Below are positions 48,773 to 56,956 of a DNA stretch of 64,000 nt, in pieces (position 1 is the stretch's first letter; each line of letters starts with the position of its first letter). The notes under the pieces are model-generated. The model made no database searches. It was not told where the DNA came from and saw nothing but the letters and a program-made list of their open reading frames with translations. Position numbers and translations under genes: made by a program. This stretch comes from AV80 sp035536995 (GTDB lineage: Bacteria > Verrucomicrobiota > Verrucomicrobiia > Chthoniobacterales > UBA10450): the NCBI GenBank assembly GCA_035536995.1, contig DATLNB010000042.1, forward strand, positions 3,300-67,299, given 5' to 3'.

Positions 48773-49123
48773 CTATTTCATCGGCTCAGGGCGGGCATGG
48801 CGGGGCTGATACACCCCTAGCTTCCCGCCGCCGGGCAAGGTGACCTGCGTAAGCACGCCCCAACCCATGTCCTGCACTGGCCCGCAGGTAATATTCTTCT
48901 TTTCCATCTCCTCAACGAAGGCCGCGACATCGTCACACATCAGGTAGAACTCGTGCAGGTCGTCCTTGTCGGAGGGATGGACTGCGACTTCCGCCGGCGG
49001 CAGTCCGAAGATGAGCCAGCCGTCGCCGACATCAACGTTCGACAGTTTCAGGACGTCCCGCAGAAACTCGCGGTCGGCCGTGGCGTTCGTGCTGTAGATA
49101 ATGGAATGGGCTCCGGTGATCAT
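48773..49123 (-). CDS. VOC-family (glyoxalase/dioxygenase-like) protein
   Basis: From M8 at 49123 (MITGAHSIIYSTNATADREF) the protein is 116 residues; the frame extends to 49144. Two beta-alpha-beta-beta-beta modules: HSIIYSTNATADREFLRDVL...VAVHPSD and HEFYLMCDDVAAFVEEMEKK...LPGGGKLGVYQP. The VOC metal ligands can be read as H7 (AHS), H44-type and E-rich positions but were not verified. The family includes glyoxalases, antibiotic-resistance and extradiol enzymes; the substrate is unknown. Confidence 0.75.
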   Translation of the reverse strand: MITGAHSIIYSTNATADREFLRDVLKLSNVDVGDGWLIFGLPPAEVAVHPSDKDDLHEFYLMCDDVAAFVEEMEKKNITCGPVQDMGWGVLTQVTLPGGGKLGVYQPRHARPEPMK

Positions 49124-49160
49124 GAGGGGCAGCCTATTAACCAAGCGTCAGTCCGTCGAG

Positions 49161-49613
49161 CTATCGCGGCCGCCGTGCTACGAAGCTGCCTTGAAATTCA
49201 GCGGCCGTTTCCGCGCCTTCGAGGACGCTCACTCGCAGATCGATCCGCGCCTTTCCGTGCGTTTTGAACGCCGCTCGAAACCGCGCCAACTCCTGGGAGG
49301 TTGGACCCGAACAGGCGGCCCGGATCGTTTCGTGAACCGGACGCAGATATCGAATCGAGCTCTCCGCGATGACGACATGGGGACTCTGCTCCTTTAGTTC
49401 CATCCAAAGGAATCCGTAGGCAGCCAAAGTGGCGACGGCGTTGATGCTCCCGCCAAAAGCAGTCCGCAGATGATTCGAGTTGAGCGCTACGGGCGCCTCG
49501 ACCGTGAAACCCTGCTCGTCACAGGCGACGACGCGCAGGCCCATGGCCCGCGTGATCGGGATCTGGCGATGAAAGAATTCCTCAACCTGCTCGAGCGCGC
49601 TCTCTTCGGTCAC
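49161..49613 (-). CDS. YiiD-C-terminal-type thioesterase
   Basis: From GTG 49613 (VTEESALEQVEEFFHRQIPI) the protein is 150 residues; the longer frame to 49769 lies over the membrane protein gene on the same strand. VEEFFHRQIPITRAMGLRVV, then VEAPVALNSNHLRTAFGGSI and NAVATLAAYGFLWMELKEQS, match the hot-dog-fold putative thioesterase family (PF09500), which hydrolyses acyl-CoA or acyl-ACP. The start lies 4 bp after the stop of the membrane protein gene, so the two are probably co-translated. Confidence 0.75.
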   Translation of the reverse strand: MTEESALEQVEEFFHRQIPITRAMGLRVVACDEQGFTVEAPVALNSNHLRTAFGGSINAVATLAAYGFLWMELKEQSPHVVIAESSIRYLRPVHETIRAACSGPTSQELARFRAAFKTHGKARIDLRVSVLEGAETAAEFQGSFVARRPR

Positions 49614-49617
49614 CCGG

Positions 49618-49818
49618 CTAGAGAGTGTCGTTGTCTTTGACGACCGTGACGTCGCCGCCGGAACGGTGGGTGCGAGAAACGCCCATGATGATCCCGATCC
49701 CGAGGAGGATGACCGAGCCAATCTGGACGTAAAGAAGCGGCACTCCCGCGGTGATCGCCGCCCAGGCAAGCCCCCCGATCAGGATCATGAAACCGATGAT
49801 AAAAATAATGAGTCTCAT
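49618..49818 (-). CDS. small membrane protein with two transmembrane segments (66 aa)
   Basis: From ATG 49818, MRLIIFIIGFMILIGGLAWA starts the first helix (about 2-22) and VPLLYVQIGSVILLGIGIIM covers the second (about 27-48). The tail GVSRTHRSGGDVTVVKDNDT is polar. It fits small uncharacterised inner-membrane proteins. The longer frame to 49884 has an unlikely Arg-rich leader. The thioesterase starts 4 bp after the stop. Confidence 0.6.
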   Translation of the reverse strand: MRLIIFIIGFMILIGGLAWAAITAGVPLLYVQIGSVILLGIGIIMGVSRTHRSGGDVTVVKDNDTL

Positions 49819-49896
49819 ATAAGCCTGCTGTTGATGAATCGGCCACCAGCGCAACCGCGGCTGTAGTCGCGGGGACCGAAGCAACGATAGCCGTGG

Positions 49897-50976
49897 CTAT
49901 TTGGCTGATTCCTTTAGTAGCCGCTCCAGCTCAGGCTTCCAAAGAGCAGCGATCGTGTGGCTGCCATGTCCCCGCGTCTTGTCGCTGAAGGGAACCGTAA
50001 CAGCGCGGCCCTTCGCCAGACGCTTGGTTTCCCGTTCGAGGATCCCGAGCTCGGGCGGGTTGATCAGGTCGTCCGCGAAATTGATCGCAACCAGCGGGGC
50101 CCGGATCTTTTCCAGGCCCGGGCCGGGATCGTAATCGCGCGATGCTTCGAGGGCGTAAAGCATGTCGTTCGCGTCGCCGGTTTTCAGGTAATCGCCCACG
50201 AACTTGTCCAGCGCCTCGTCCGTTTTCGCGAGAGAGGGCGAATCTTTCTGTCGCAAGACCGGATTACTGCTCATCAGCCAGAGCATTTGCGCGGCGGTGC
50301 GCAAGCTCTGCGGCTGCGCGGAGTAATCCCCGCCATTCCACTCGGGATCGTTCCGGATCGCGTCGATAACCATTCGCCGCCAGGCCCGATTGCGCCCCGA
50401 AATTTGCGACGGCAAACTGGCCAGGGGGAGAAGCGCATCCATGAAATCGGGATGGATGGAACCCCAGAGCCAGGTATGCATTCCTCCCATGGATGTGCCC
50501 ATGACCAGCCGGGCGTGATTCACGCCGAGACCGTCGGTGAGGAGCCGGAATTGGGCTTCGACCATGTCCACGTAGCCGTACCGCGGGAACTTCGCGTGCA
50601 ACCCATCGCTCGGCTTGCTTGATTTGCCGTGGCCGATCCCATCCGGCATCACGATGAAAAACTTGGTGGCGTCGAGCAGTTGTCCGGCGCCAAACAGCTC
50701 GCCGGCAAATTCGGGCCGGATGAATTGGGCGCCGCTTCCGGTGGTCCCGTGAGTGATCAGGACAGCGTTTCGGACGACGCCTTTCTCGTCCTTGTCCGGT
50801 TTACCGATCGTGCGGTAGTGGATCTTCAGCTCCGGCAGTGTCTCGCCCGAAGTGAACTTGAAATCGCGGATCACCAAATCCGCTTCAGCAGGCGGCGGAT
50901 ATTCGGCGGCGCGAAGTCCGGCCGTTGAGGCCAGAACAAGCAAGAGCAGGTTGGCAATTGTTGATATCCTCATCAT
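49897..50976 (-). CDS. exported alpha/beta hydrolase (homoserine acetyltransferase-like)
   Basis: From M7 at 50976 (MMRISTIANLLLLVLASTAG) the protein opens with a signal peptide; the frame goes to 50994. An alpha/beta hydrolase core has the nucleophile elbow GTSMGGMHT (about 157-165), FFIVMPDGIGHGKSSKPSDG (about 105-124, typical of the MetX/abhydrolase group) and the catalytic His in KTRGHGSHTIAAL near the end. Homologous enzymes are homoserine O-acetyltransferases, but export argues for an esterase or hydrolase acting outside the cytoplasm. A 307-bp gap follows upstream. Confidence 0.85.
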   Translation of the reverse strand: MMRISTIANLLLLVLASTAGLRAAEYPPPAEADLVIRDFKFTSGETLPELKIHYRTIGKPDKDEKGVVRNAVLITHGTTGSGAQFIRPEFAGELFGAGQLLDATKFFIVMPDGIGHGKSSKPSDGLHAKFPRYGYVDMVEAQFRLLTDGLGVNHARLVMGTSMGGMHTWLWGSIHPDFMDALLPLASLPSQISGRNRAWRRMVIDAIRNDPEWNGGDYSAQPQSLRTAAQMLWLMSSNPVLRQKDSPSLAKTDEALDKFVGDYLKTGDANDMLYALEASRDYDPGPGLEKIRAPLVAINFADDLINPPELGILERETKRLAKGRAVTVPFSDKTRGHGSHTIAALWKPELERLLKESAK

Positions 50977-51283
50977 GTCCCCTTGAATTAGCACATCAGT
51001 CTCGCTGCGTGAATCCGGCCTTGCACGCCGCTCCGAAAATAGCCCGGCGTTTCAACGCTGGGTATACCGCAATCGGGAGAGATCAAGTCCGGCAGGACGA
51101 AAGGATTTCTGCCGTCCCTCCGGGACTTTGGGGTTAGATTGGACGATGTCCCAGCGTTAAAACGCTGGGCTATTTTCGGAAAGCAAAACTGCGGCAGGCA
51201 CTGCCGCGCCGGGGCCTGTCGTTGGCGCGCGCCGCACCGGTTCGGCCGTCAGCTCGACGGCGTCCGGCTCTACCATTTGTTTC
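50977..51283. other. 307-bp gap holding an IR-bounded composite element
   Basis: Apart from the 147-bp inverted-repeat element (listed separately) there is no gene. The promoter of the hydrolase gene should lie near its start. Confidence 0.5.
51033..51179. repeat. 147-bp inverted-repeat-bounded element (MITE-like)
   Basis: Arms at 51033-51062 (ccgaaaatagcccggcgttt and then caacgctggg) and 51150-51179 (cccagcgttaaaacgctggg and then ctattttcgg) match at 28 of 30 positions. Each arm is itself palindromic (cccagcgtt/aacgctggg). The interior of about 87 bp has no open frame. Confidence 0.8.
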
Positions 51284-51733
51284 CTACCAATCGATCAAAG
51301 CGTTGCGGGCCCCGTCGACAGCGGCTTTCCGCCCGAACACCCGGAGATGCACCTCGTTGATCTCGGGATCTTTTTCAATTCGGCCATAGACCACGATGTC
51401 CGTCATGGCGTTGAAATCGGAAGTGATGGATTCAAAGGCAGGCACGTCTTTCTTCGCGATCATAACCCGGAAAGCGGAATACCCTTTCTTTGCCTTCGGG
51501 TCGTGCTGCCAAAGCGCAGCTTGATACCATCCCGGCAGGAGATGACGCAGCTTCGGGCTGCGATAATGAAAGCGAACGCCGACAACCTGCCCGATCAGCG
51601 AGGGCGCCTTCTCCAGGACCGTCGCGACGTCGTAGGTTTGGACGTTTTTCCAGGCGGCCGCATCGATCCGCTGTCCGGCGCTGGCGAATCCGACGCTGGC
51701 CAGGATTGCGATCGCAATTAGAAGAGTCTTCAT
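51284..51733 (-). CDS. exported hypothetical protein (149 aa)
   Basis: From ATG 51733 (MKTLLIAIAILASVGFASAG) a clear signal peptide; the longer frame to 51928 overlaps the next gene's coding sequence in another frame. The mature protein is mixed alpha/beta (AAWKNVQTYDVATVLEKAPS, VGVRFHYRSPKLRHLLPGWY, INEVHLRVFGRKAAVDGARN) with no cysteine. The two-half, beta-rich plan recalls OB-fold-type single-strand or lipid-binding proteins but that is a guess. 4 bp separate its start from the stop of the gene at 51738. Confidence 0.6.
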   Translation of the reverse strand: MKTLLIAIAILASVGFASAGQRIDAAAWKNVQTYDVATVLEKAPSLIGQVVGVRFHYRSPKLRHLLPGWYQAALWQHDPKAKKGYSAFRVMIAKKDVPAFESITSDFNAMTDIVVYGRIEKDPEINEVHLRVFGRKAAVDGARNALIDW

Positions 51734-51737
51734 ATCG

Positions 51738-52127
51738 TTAGGCCGAGGCGGAATCTCCCGCCTCCCCCGGCGCAGCTGTAATTCCGGATTGCGGCCGCAT
51801 TGCCGCCAGCACTTTGGTTGAGAGCGCTTGGATTTTATCCAACCGCTCGCCGAGGAGGGTTCGCAATTCATCGGCATTAAGCGAAGCGCCGTTTGCCGGC
51901 GGAGTCGAAAGTAACCGGATCGCGTCATACGCCTTTTCGTTCAGATCCATGATCGCGCGATCGAACCCGCTCTGGCCCGCGATGGCGGCCGCGATTACGG
52001 CCGTGATCTGGTCAAGGCTGACCGTGCAGCCCGTCAGGTCATCCCCATAAATAATGCGGAGTATGTCTTCGGCCGCGGCGCGGGCGGTAGTTTGGGCGGG
52101 ATCGTCGGGCTTCATCGGCTCATTCAT
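51738..52127 (-). CDS. hypothetical helical protein (129 aa)
   Basis: From ATG 52127 (MNEPMKPDDPAQTTARAAAE). The much longer frame to 52589 runs across the divergent promoter region and the opposite-strand 2Fe-2S gene, so it is not believed. Residues 20-110 are helical with heptad-like leucines (EDILRIIYGDDLTGCTVSLD, ELRTLLGERLDKIQALSTKV). No domain recognised. The gap to the next gene on the same strand is 4 bp, so the two are probably co-transcribed, divergent from the Mo-hydroxylase operon. Confidence 0.55.
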   Translation of the reverse strand: MNEPMKPDDPAQTTARAAAEDILRIIYGDDLTGCTVSLDQITAVIAAAIAGQSGFDRAIMDLNEKAYDAIRLLSTPPANGASLNADELRTLLGERLDKIQALSTKVLAAMRPQSGITAAPGEAGDSASA

Positions 52128-52298
52128 AGCACAGACTGTGGTGCTTGACCCGGACTGCGCGCCAGCCCGGCACACCCGACTTGATCCTGATCGAGCCTCG
52201 CCGACAAGCTTCAAGCGCATCCCGGACTTGCCAATTTGCGCGCGATAAGCTGAATTGATGCGGCCACGGGCGACTGCCTCATCGCTCTTCTGGGCGCC

Positions 52299-52772
52299 AT
52301 GAGCGAAATCGCGATCAAAATCAATGGGGCAAAACGCGTCCTGAACGTGGACGACGATACACCGCTCGTCTGGGTATTGCGCGACACGCTTTCGCTCACC
52401 GGAACGAAATATGGGTGTGGAGTTGGCGTCTGCGGGTCGTGCACGGTGCTGGAGAACGGCAAGGCCGTTCGTTCCTGCCAGGTCGTGGCCAGCGATGCGA
52501 AGGGCCGCGCGTTCACGACCATCGAAGGACTCTCGAAAGACGCGAGCCATCCCTGCCAGCGCGCCTGGCTCGAAGAAGATGTCGCCCAATGCGGATTCTG
52601 CCAGCCGGGAATGCTCCTGACCGCGTGTGGACTCCTCCGTGATCGTCCGGACCCGACCGATGAGGAAATCGATACGGCGATGTCGGATTCGGTATGCCGG
52701 TGCGGGACGTATCCGCGAATGCGCAAGGCAATCCGGCGCGCCGCCGCGCTCATGCGGGAGAAGAAATCATGA
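52299..52772 (+). CDS. 2Fe-2S subunit of a molybdenum hydroxylase (IorA/CoxS-like)
   Basis: 157 residues with two [2Fe-2S] clusters: the plant-type site C40-x4-C45-xx-C48...C60 (GVGVCGSC) and the helical site C98-xx-C101...C133-x-C135 (QCGFCQPG, CRCGTY). It passes electrons from the molybdenum subunit to an acceptor. Length and order match isoquinoline 1-oxidoreductase alpha subunits. The stop overlaps the Mo-subunit start by 4 bp (ATGA). Confidence 0.93.
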   Translation: MSEIAIKINGAKRVLNVDDDTPLVWVLRDTLSLTGTKYGCGVGVCGSCTVLENGKAVRSCQVVASDAKGRAFTTIEGLSKDASHPCQRAWLEEDVAQCGFCQPGMLLTACGLLRDRPDPTDEEIDTAMSDSVCRCGTYPRMRKAIRRAAALMREKKS

Positions 52773-54937
52773 TCTCCTCGCGCCGCACTTTTCTGAAAAC
52801 CGCCGCGCTCGGCGGCGCGTCGCTCATCATCGGTTTCGATGGCAGGCGACTCTTCGCGGCCGAGAAAAAGGAGACCGCCCAATTCAAACCAAATGGCTGG
52901 GTGCGGATCGATGATGACGGATGGGTTACGTTGACCATAGGAAAATCCGAGATGGGCCAGGGCGTCCGCACCGCCCTCGCCATGATGCTCGCCGACGAGC
53001 TGGGCGCAGATTGGAAGCGGGTAAAGCTGGCGCAGGCATCGCCAGGGCCGGCGCCGTTCGACGATCTCGGCACCGGTGGAAGTGGAAGCATGGAAGAAGG
53101 CTGGGCCATGATGCGGCCGGCCGCGGCAGCGGCGCGCGAGATGTTGATCGCCGCGGCAGCGGCGCAATGGAAGGTCCCGCCTGACGAGTGCAACGCTAAG
53201 AGCGGGGCCGTGGTGCACGCCCCAAGCAAGCGCCGCCTCGAATTCGGAATATTGCTGGCCGATGCGAGCAAGCTTCCGGTGCCGAAAGATGCACCCCTGA
53301 GATCGCCCGCCGACTTCTCATTCATTGGCCAGCGCACCGCGAAAATTGATGGGACCAACATCGTGACCGGCCGCGCGCGCTACGGGATCGACGCAAAAAT
53401 CGCAGGCATGCTCTACGCGTCTGTCGAGCGTCCACCGTGGGCGGGAGCTAAGCCGCAGAAGATGAACGAAGACGCGGCCCGTGCGGTTCGCGGCGTAAAA
53501 TTAATCGTGCAGACCAAATACGGCGTCGCGGTTCTGGCCGAGAACACCTGGGCAGCGATCAAGGGGCGCACTGCGCTGGCCGTGGAATGGGGTGAGCTGC
53601 CGGCCGATGCCTTCGATTCCGAGGCGCACGCAAAGAGGCTCGAGACGGCTTCGCACGAGCGCGGCAATCAGACCCGTAACGACGCGCCGCCGGAAGGCAC
53701 CCCTCCGGTCGCGCGCACTATCGACGCGGTTTATTCCTATCCATTTTACGCGCACGCGCCGCTCGAGACGATGAATTGCATCGCCTCCGTCGAGAACGAT
53801 CGCTGCAAGCTCATCGTTCCAACCCAGGCTCCGAACCGCGTGCAGAAACAGGTCGCGCAGTCGTTAGGCACAACCGAGGACAAAGTCGACGTCGAGGTAA
53901 CACTGATCGGCGGCGGATTCGGCAGGCGTTTGTCCGCCGATTATGCGGTCGAAGCGGCGGAAATTTCGCGCGCGGCCAAGGCGCCAGTCCAGGTTCTCTG
54001 GTCCCGGCCGGACGACATGAAGCACGGCCATTTCCAGGCTGCGTCCGCGCATTATTTGGCTGCGGGGCTCGATTCCCAAAACTCGGTGGTCGCGTGGAAG
54101 CACACCAAGGCTGGGTCGTTTCATAATCTCTCGGCGATCGAGCCCGACGAGAAGCGCAACGAAGCGTGGTGGCGCGGCTGGTCCTGGGGCGTTTACGACG
54201 TGCCCTACACGATTCCCGCGATTGAAACCGCGTATGTGCCGGTTGATCTGCCGGTGAAACACGGGCCATGGCGCGCAGTCTTTGCCCCATCGAGCGTTTT
54301 CGCCCGCGAATCCTTTTTTGATGAAGTCGCGCGCGAATGCCGCGCGGACCCAATTGCATTTCGGCTCAAGCACCTGGAAAAACCCGACACCTTCAAGGTG
54401 GGACGACGCGATATCGACCGGCGACGTTTGCGCGGTGTGCTCGAGACAGTCCGCGATAAATCCGGCTGGGGCGAAAAGCTGCCAGGCGGGCGCGGCCGTG
54501 GAGTGGCGTGCAGCATTTACTCGGGAACCACCCACATCGCGTATGTTGTCGATGTGTCGGTTAACCAGGAGGGTGCGATCCGGGTCGAGCGGGTGGTGTC
54601 AGCGGTTGATTGCGGGCTGGTCATCAACCCAATCGGCGTCGAGCAGCAGATGGAAGGCGGAATCATCTGGGGAATCTCGTCTGTGCTCGGCGGACACATC
54701 ACCTTCAAAGGCGGCCGGGCCCAACAGTCGACTTTTGCCGATTTCCCGGTCGCGCGGATGCGAGACACACCGGCTATCGAAGTGCACATTGTCGGCCACG
54801 AAGGAGCGAAGGAGCCGTTCGGGATGGGCGAGCCGCCGGTCCCACCAATTGTTCCCGCAATTGTGAACGCGATTTTCGCCGCAACCGGAAAACGAATCCG
54901 GAAATTGCCGATCCGGCCGGAGGATTTGAAGGCCTAA
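52769..54937 (+). CDS. exported molybdopterin-binding subunit of an aldehyde/isoquinoline oxidoreductase (IorB-like)
   Basis: 722 residues. A Tat signal is at the start: SSRRTFLKTAALGG (R5 R6). The large Mo-binding fold follows, with FDDLGTGGSGSMEEGWAMMR near 88-108, QRTAKIDGTNIVTGRARYGI near 190-210 (start of the aldehyde-oxidase core), GGGFGRRLSADY near 383-394 and the C-terminal GMGEPPVPPIVPAIVNAIFA, whose Glu is the expected general base. It hydroxylates N-heterocycles or aldehydes with water as oxygen donor. Export via Tat suggests the mature enzyme is periplasmic. Confidence 0.93.
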   Translation: MISSRRTFLKTAALGGASLIIGFDGRRLFAAEKKETAQFKPNGWVRIDDDGWVTLTIGKSEMGQGVRTALAMMLADELGADWKRVKLAQASPGPAPFDDLGTGGSGSMEEGWAMMRPAAAAAREMLIAAAAAQWKVPPDECNAKSGAVVHAPSKRRLEFGILLADASKLPVPKDAPLRSPADFSFIGQRTAKIDGTNIVTGRARYGIDAKIAGMLYASVERPPWAGAKPQKMNEDAARAVRGVKLIVQTKYGVAVLAENTWAAIKGRTALAVEWGELPADAFDSEAHAKRLETASHERGNQTRNDAPPEGTPPVARTIDAVYSYPFYAHAPLETMNCIASVENDRCKLIVPTQAPNRVQKQVAQSLGTTEDKVDVEVTLIGGGFGRRLSADYAVEAAEISRAAKAPVQVLWSRPDDMKHGHFQAASAHYLAAGLDSQNSVVAWKHTKAGSFHNLSAIEPDEKRNEAWWRGWSWGVYDVPYTIPAIETAYVPVDLPVKHGPWRAVFAPSSVFARESFFDEVARECRADPIAFRLKHLEKPDTFKVGRRDIDRRRLRGVLETVRDKSGWGEKLPGGRGRGVACSIYSGTTHIAYVVDVSVNQEGAIRVERVVSAVDCGLVINPIGVEQQMEGGIIWGISSVLGGHITFKGGRAQQSTFADFPVARMRDTPAIEVHIVGHEGAKEPFGMGEPPVPPIVPAIVNAIFAATGKRIRKLPIRPEDLKA

Positions 54938-54940
54938 CGA

Positions 54941-55882
54941 ATGAAAGAAATCCGCGACATCATTCGGTTGTTTGAAACGCGCCGTGATCAGCCGATGGCG
55001 CTTGCCACGCTGGTGCGCGCTCGCGGTTCCAGTTACCGCCGGCCCGGCGCGCGAATGCTGATCTGTGAAGACCGTTGCGCGGCAGGTTCGTTGAGCGGCG
55101 GATGTCTCGAAGAGGAAGTTAAGGACCGCGCTGTTTTGGTTATGCGCGACGCCAAGCCCGAGCTGGTGAGTTTTGACACCCGCCGGAGATTTGGCTGCAA
55201 CGGCGGGATCGATGTTGTTATTGAGCCGGTGAGGCGCGATTTTCTCGAAGACCTCGCGGCGAACTTCCGAGCACGGCGCCTTTGTCGCGTAGCGACGGTC
55301 TTCGGCGGCGGCGCAAATGAACGGGGCACGCGAATGGTCGGGCAAGACTTTCAAAGCGGGACCGGCGCTTTCATCCAGGAAATCGAACCGGCGATACGGC
55401 TATTGATTTTTGGTGACGGCCCGGACAGCACCGCTCTGCGGGGGTTTGCCGAAATTCTCGGATGGGAAGTGATCGACCTCGACGAACCCGCCGAGCTGCG
55501 GGGCCTTGCTGATTCGCGGACGGCGGCGGTCGTAAAATCACATAACTACGGGCGCGACTTCGCCGCCCTTTGCGCGCTGTTGCCGCTCGATCTGCCCTAC
55601 GTGGGTTTGCTCGGGCCGCGACAACGGCGCGAGCAGCTGCTGAACGCGGTCCTGGACGAAGGAATCACAATCGACGCTGAGATTTTCGGGCCGGCGGGCC
55701 TCGATCTCGGCGCGGAAACTCCCGAGGAGCTGGCGCTTTCTCTTGTCGCGGAAATCCAGGCCACCTTTGCCGGCGCGAGCGGCGAGTCCCTGCATAATCG
55801 CAAAGCGCCGATCCACGGTTGGAATGTGGCGCGGAAGCCGGCACCGTCGTCCTCATCGACATGGCACGTGTCGGCGCCGTAG
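54941..55882 (+). CDS. xdhC: XdhC/CoxI-family molybdenum-cofactor insertion protein
   Basis: 313 residues. N-terminal XdhC/CoxI domain: ALATLVRARGSSYRRPGARM and GSLSGGCLEEEVKDRAVLVM. C-terminal Rossmann-type XdhC domain: IFGDGPDSTALRGFAEILGW, GRDFAALCALLPLDLPYVGL and LLGPRQRREQLLNAV. XdhC-type proteins bind the Mo cofactor and carry out or permit its sulfuration before insertion into the enzyme. Starts 3 bp after the Mo-subunit stop. Confidence 0.9.
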   Translation: MKEIRDIIRLFETRRDQPMALATLVRARGSSYRRPGARMLICEDRCAAGSLSGGCLEEEVKDRAVLVMRDAKPELVSFDTRRRFGCNGGIDVVIEPVRRDFLEDLAANFRARRLCRVATVFGGGANERGTRMVGQDFQSGTGAFIQEIEPAIRLLIFGDGPDSTALRGFAEILGWEVIDLDEPAELRGLADSRTAAVVKSHNYGRDFAALCALLPLDLPYVGLLGPRQRREQLLNAVLDEGITIDAEIFGPAGLDLGAETPEELALSLVAEIQATFAGASGESLHNRKAPIHGWNVARKPAPSSSSTWHVSAP

Positions 55883-56649
55883 TTCTGGCCGCAGGAAGCT
55901 CTTCGCGGCTGGGGCGTCCAAAACAACTCCTGAGTTTTCGCGGCGAAACTCTGGTCCGCCGGGCGGTTCGGGCCGCGGTGGAAGCCGGATGCGCTCCGGT
56001 CGTCCTCGTTGCCGGCGAGCTTGCAGCGAAGCTTCGCGACGAAGTTCGCGATACGACGGCACGCGTGGTGGATAACCCTTATTGGGAACGCGGACTCGGC
56101 ACATCGATCCGCTGTGGCATGGAGGAGCTTGCGCACTCCAACGACGCTGTCGTGCTTTTGGTTTGCGACCAACCAATGGTCAGTGCCGCCGTCGTCACCG
56201 CGCTTGTTGAGGCGCATCAAAAAACCGGGAAGCCGATCGTTGCTTCATGTTACGCGGAAACGCTCGGTGTTCCGGCGTTGTTTCATAGTTCCTGTTTCGA
56301 GGCACTGCTTTCGTTGCCCGACAATTCCGGCGCCAAGGCGCTGATCGCGGCGCGCGCGGACGACGTTTGCGCAGTCCCGTTGCCGCATGGCGCAATCGAC
56401 ATCGACACGCCCGATGATTACAATGCGCTCATGGCGGACGTGACCATCGAGATCATCGAGAACGGGCCCTACATCGTGACAGGCGGCGCGGAATTGAAGG
56501 ACGGCGACGGCAACAGCTATCCAGCTAAACAGCGGATCGCGCTTTGCAGGTGCGGGGCTTCAACGACGAAACCGTTCTGCGATGGCGCTCATTCGAAGAT
56601 CGGATTCCAAGCCGCCGAGCGCGCCGTGCCGGGCTCGGCGGAAGGCTGA
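55861..56649 (+). CDS. MocA-like molybdopterin nucleotidyltransferase fused to a CDGSH iron-sulfur domain
   Basis: 262 residues from ATG 55861 (MARVGAVVLAAGSSSRLGRP), overlapping the XdhC stop by 22 bp. The nucleotidyltransferase (about 1-190) has LAAGSSSRLGRPKQLL, VCDQPMVS (the metal-holding DQP) and a C-terminal DIDTPDDY, as in MocA/MobA enzymes that add CMP or GMP to molybdopterin. An in-frame ATG (M191, 56431) begins a complete CDGSH domain: IEIIENGPYIVTGGAEL, then CRCGASTTKPFCDGAH with cluster ligands C229, C231, C240 and H244. There is no stop between the two, so the protein is a fusion unless an internal start is also used. Confidence 0.85.
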   Translation: MARVGAVVLAAGSSSRLGRPKQLLSFRGETLVRRAVRAAVEAGCAPVVLVAGELAAKLRDEVRDTTARVVDNPYWERGLGTSIRCGMEELAHSNDAVVLLVCDQPMVSAAVVTALVEAHQKTGKPIVASCYAETLGVPALFHSSCFEALLSLPDNSGAKALIAARADDVCAVPLPHGAIDIDTPDDYNALMADVTIEIIENGPYIVTGGAELKDGDGNSYPAKQRIALCRCGASTTKPFCDGAHSKIGFQAAERAVPGSAEG

Positions 56650-56667
56650 GCGGGGGTCTTTCTTCAC

Positions 56668-56760
56668 CTCCTGCTCCTGATCATAATCCTGCTCCTGATC
56701 CTGGAGCAGACCGCGGCTTTATCTCAAGAGCATGAGTAAGATCATGATCAAGAGCAGGAG
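56668..56760. repeat. long inverted repeat between the fusion gene and tRNA-Gln
   Basis: Arms ctcctgctcctgatcat (56668-56684) and atgatcaagagcaggag (56744-56760) match at 16 of 17 positions. A gctcctgatc duplication sits inside the left part. It probably terminates the Mo operon. Confidence 0.7.
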
Positions 56761-56768
56761 TGGGAAAG

Positions 56769-56839
56769 CTACCCCGCATAGATTCGAACTATGAATAACG
56801 CCTCCAAAGGGCGCTGTGTTACCGTTACACCACGGGGTA
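56769..56839 (-). tRNA. tRNA-Gln(UUG)
   Basis: The minus strand folds as a complete cloverleaf: acceptor TACCCCG/CGGGGTA (7 bp), D-stem GTGT/ACAC with a 7-nt loop containing GG, anticodon stem GCGCC/GGCGT with loop CTTTGGA (anticodon TTG), a 4-nt variable loop TATT, and T-stem CATAG/CTATG with loop TTCGAAT. The discriminator base is G, as in tRNA-Gln. CCA is not encoded. Confidence 0.93.
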
Positions 56840-56878
56840 AATTGGTCGCGGCATGAAGTTTGGCTGTTTTGCTTTAAA

Positions 56879-56950
56879 GCGCAATCATCCGAACCAGGAA
56901 TAACCCCGAATGCTTCCGGGGTGTCTTACCGTTACACCACGGCGATGCGC
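56879..56950 (-). other. 72-nt tRNA-like element, apparently degenerate
   Basis: The minus-strand ends (gcgcatc and gattgcgc) pair with one bulge. The D-arm segment ccgtggtgtaacggtaa is the same as in the adjacent tRNA-Gln. The next hairpin (cccg-gaagcatt-cggg) has an 8-nt loop without U33 and the T-arm lacks its 3' strand, so it cannot be a normal tRNA. It may be a decayed tRNA copy or serve as the terminator hairpin of the response-regulator gene. Confidence 0.55.
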
Positions 56951-56956
56951 TGATGC

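Noticed and set aside
51738..52589. 283-aa minus-strand frame starting at 52589
   Set aside because: Its first ~154 codons lie opposite the 2Fe-2S subunit gene and the divergent promoter region. The stretch from 52127 on alone has plausible coding character.
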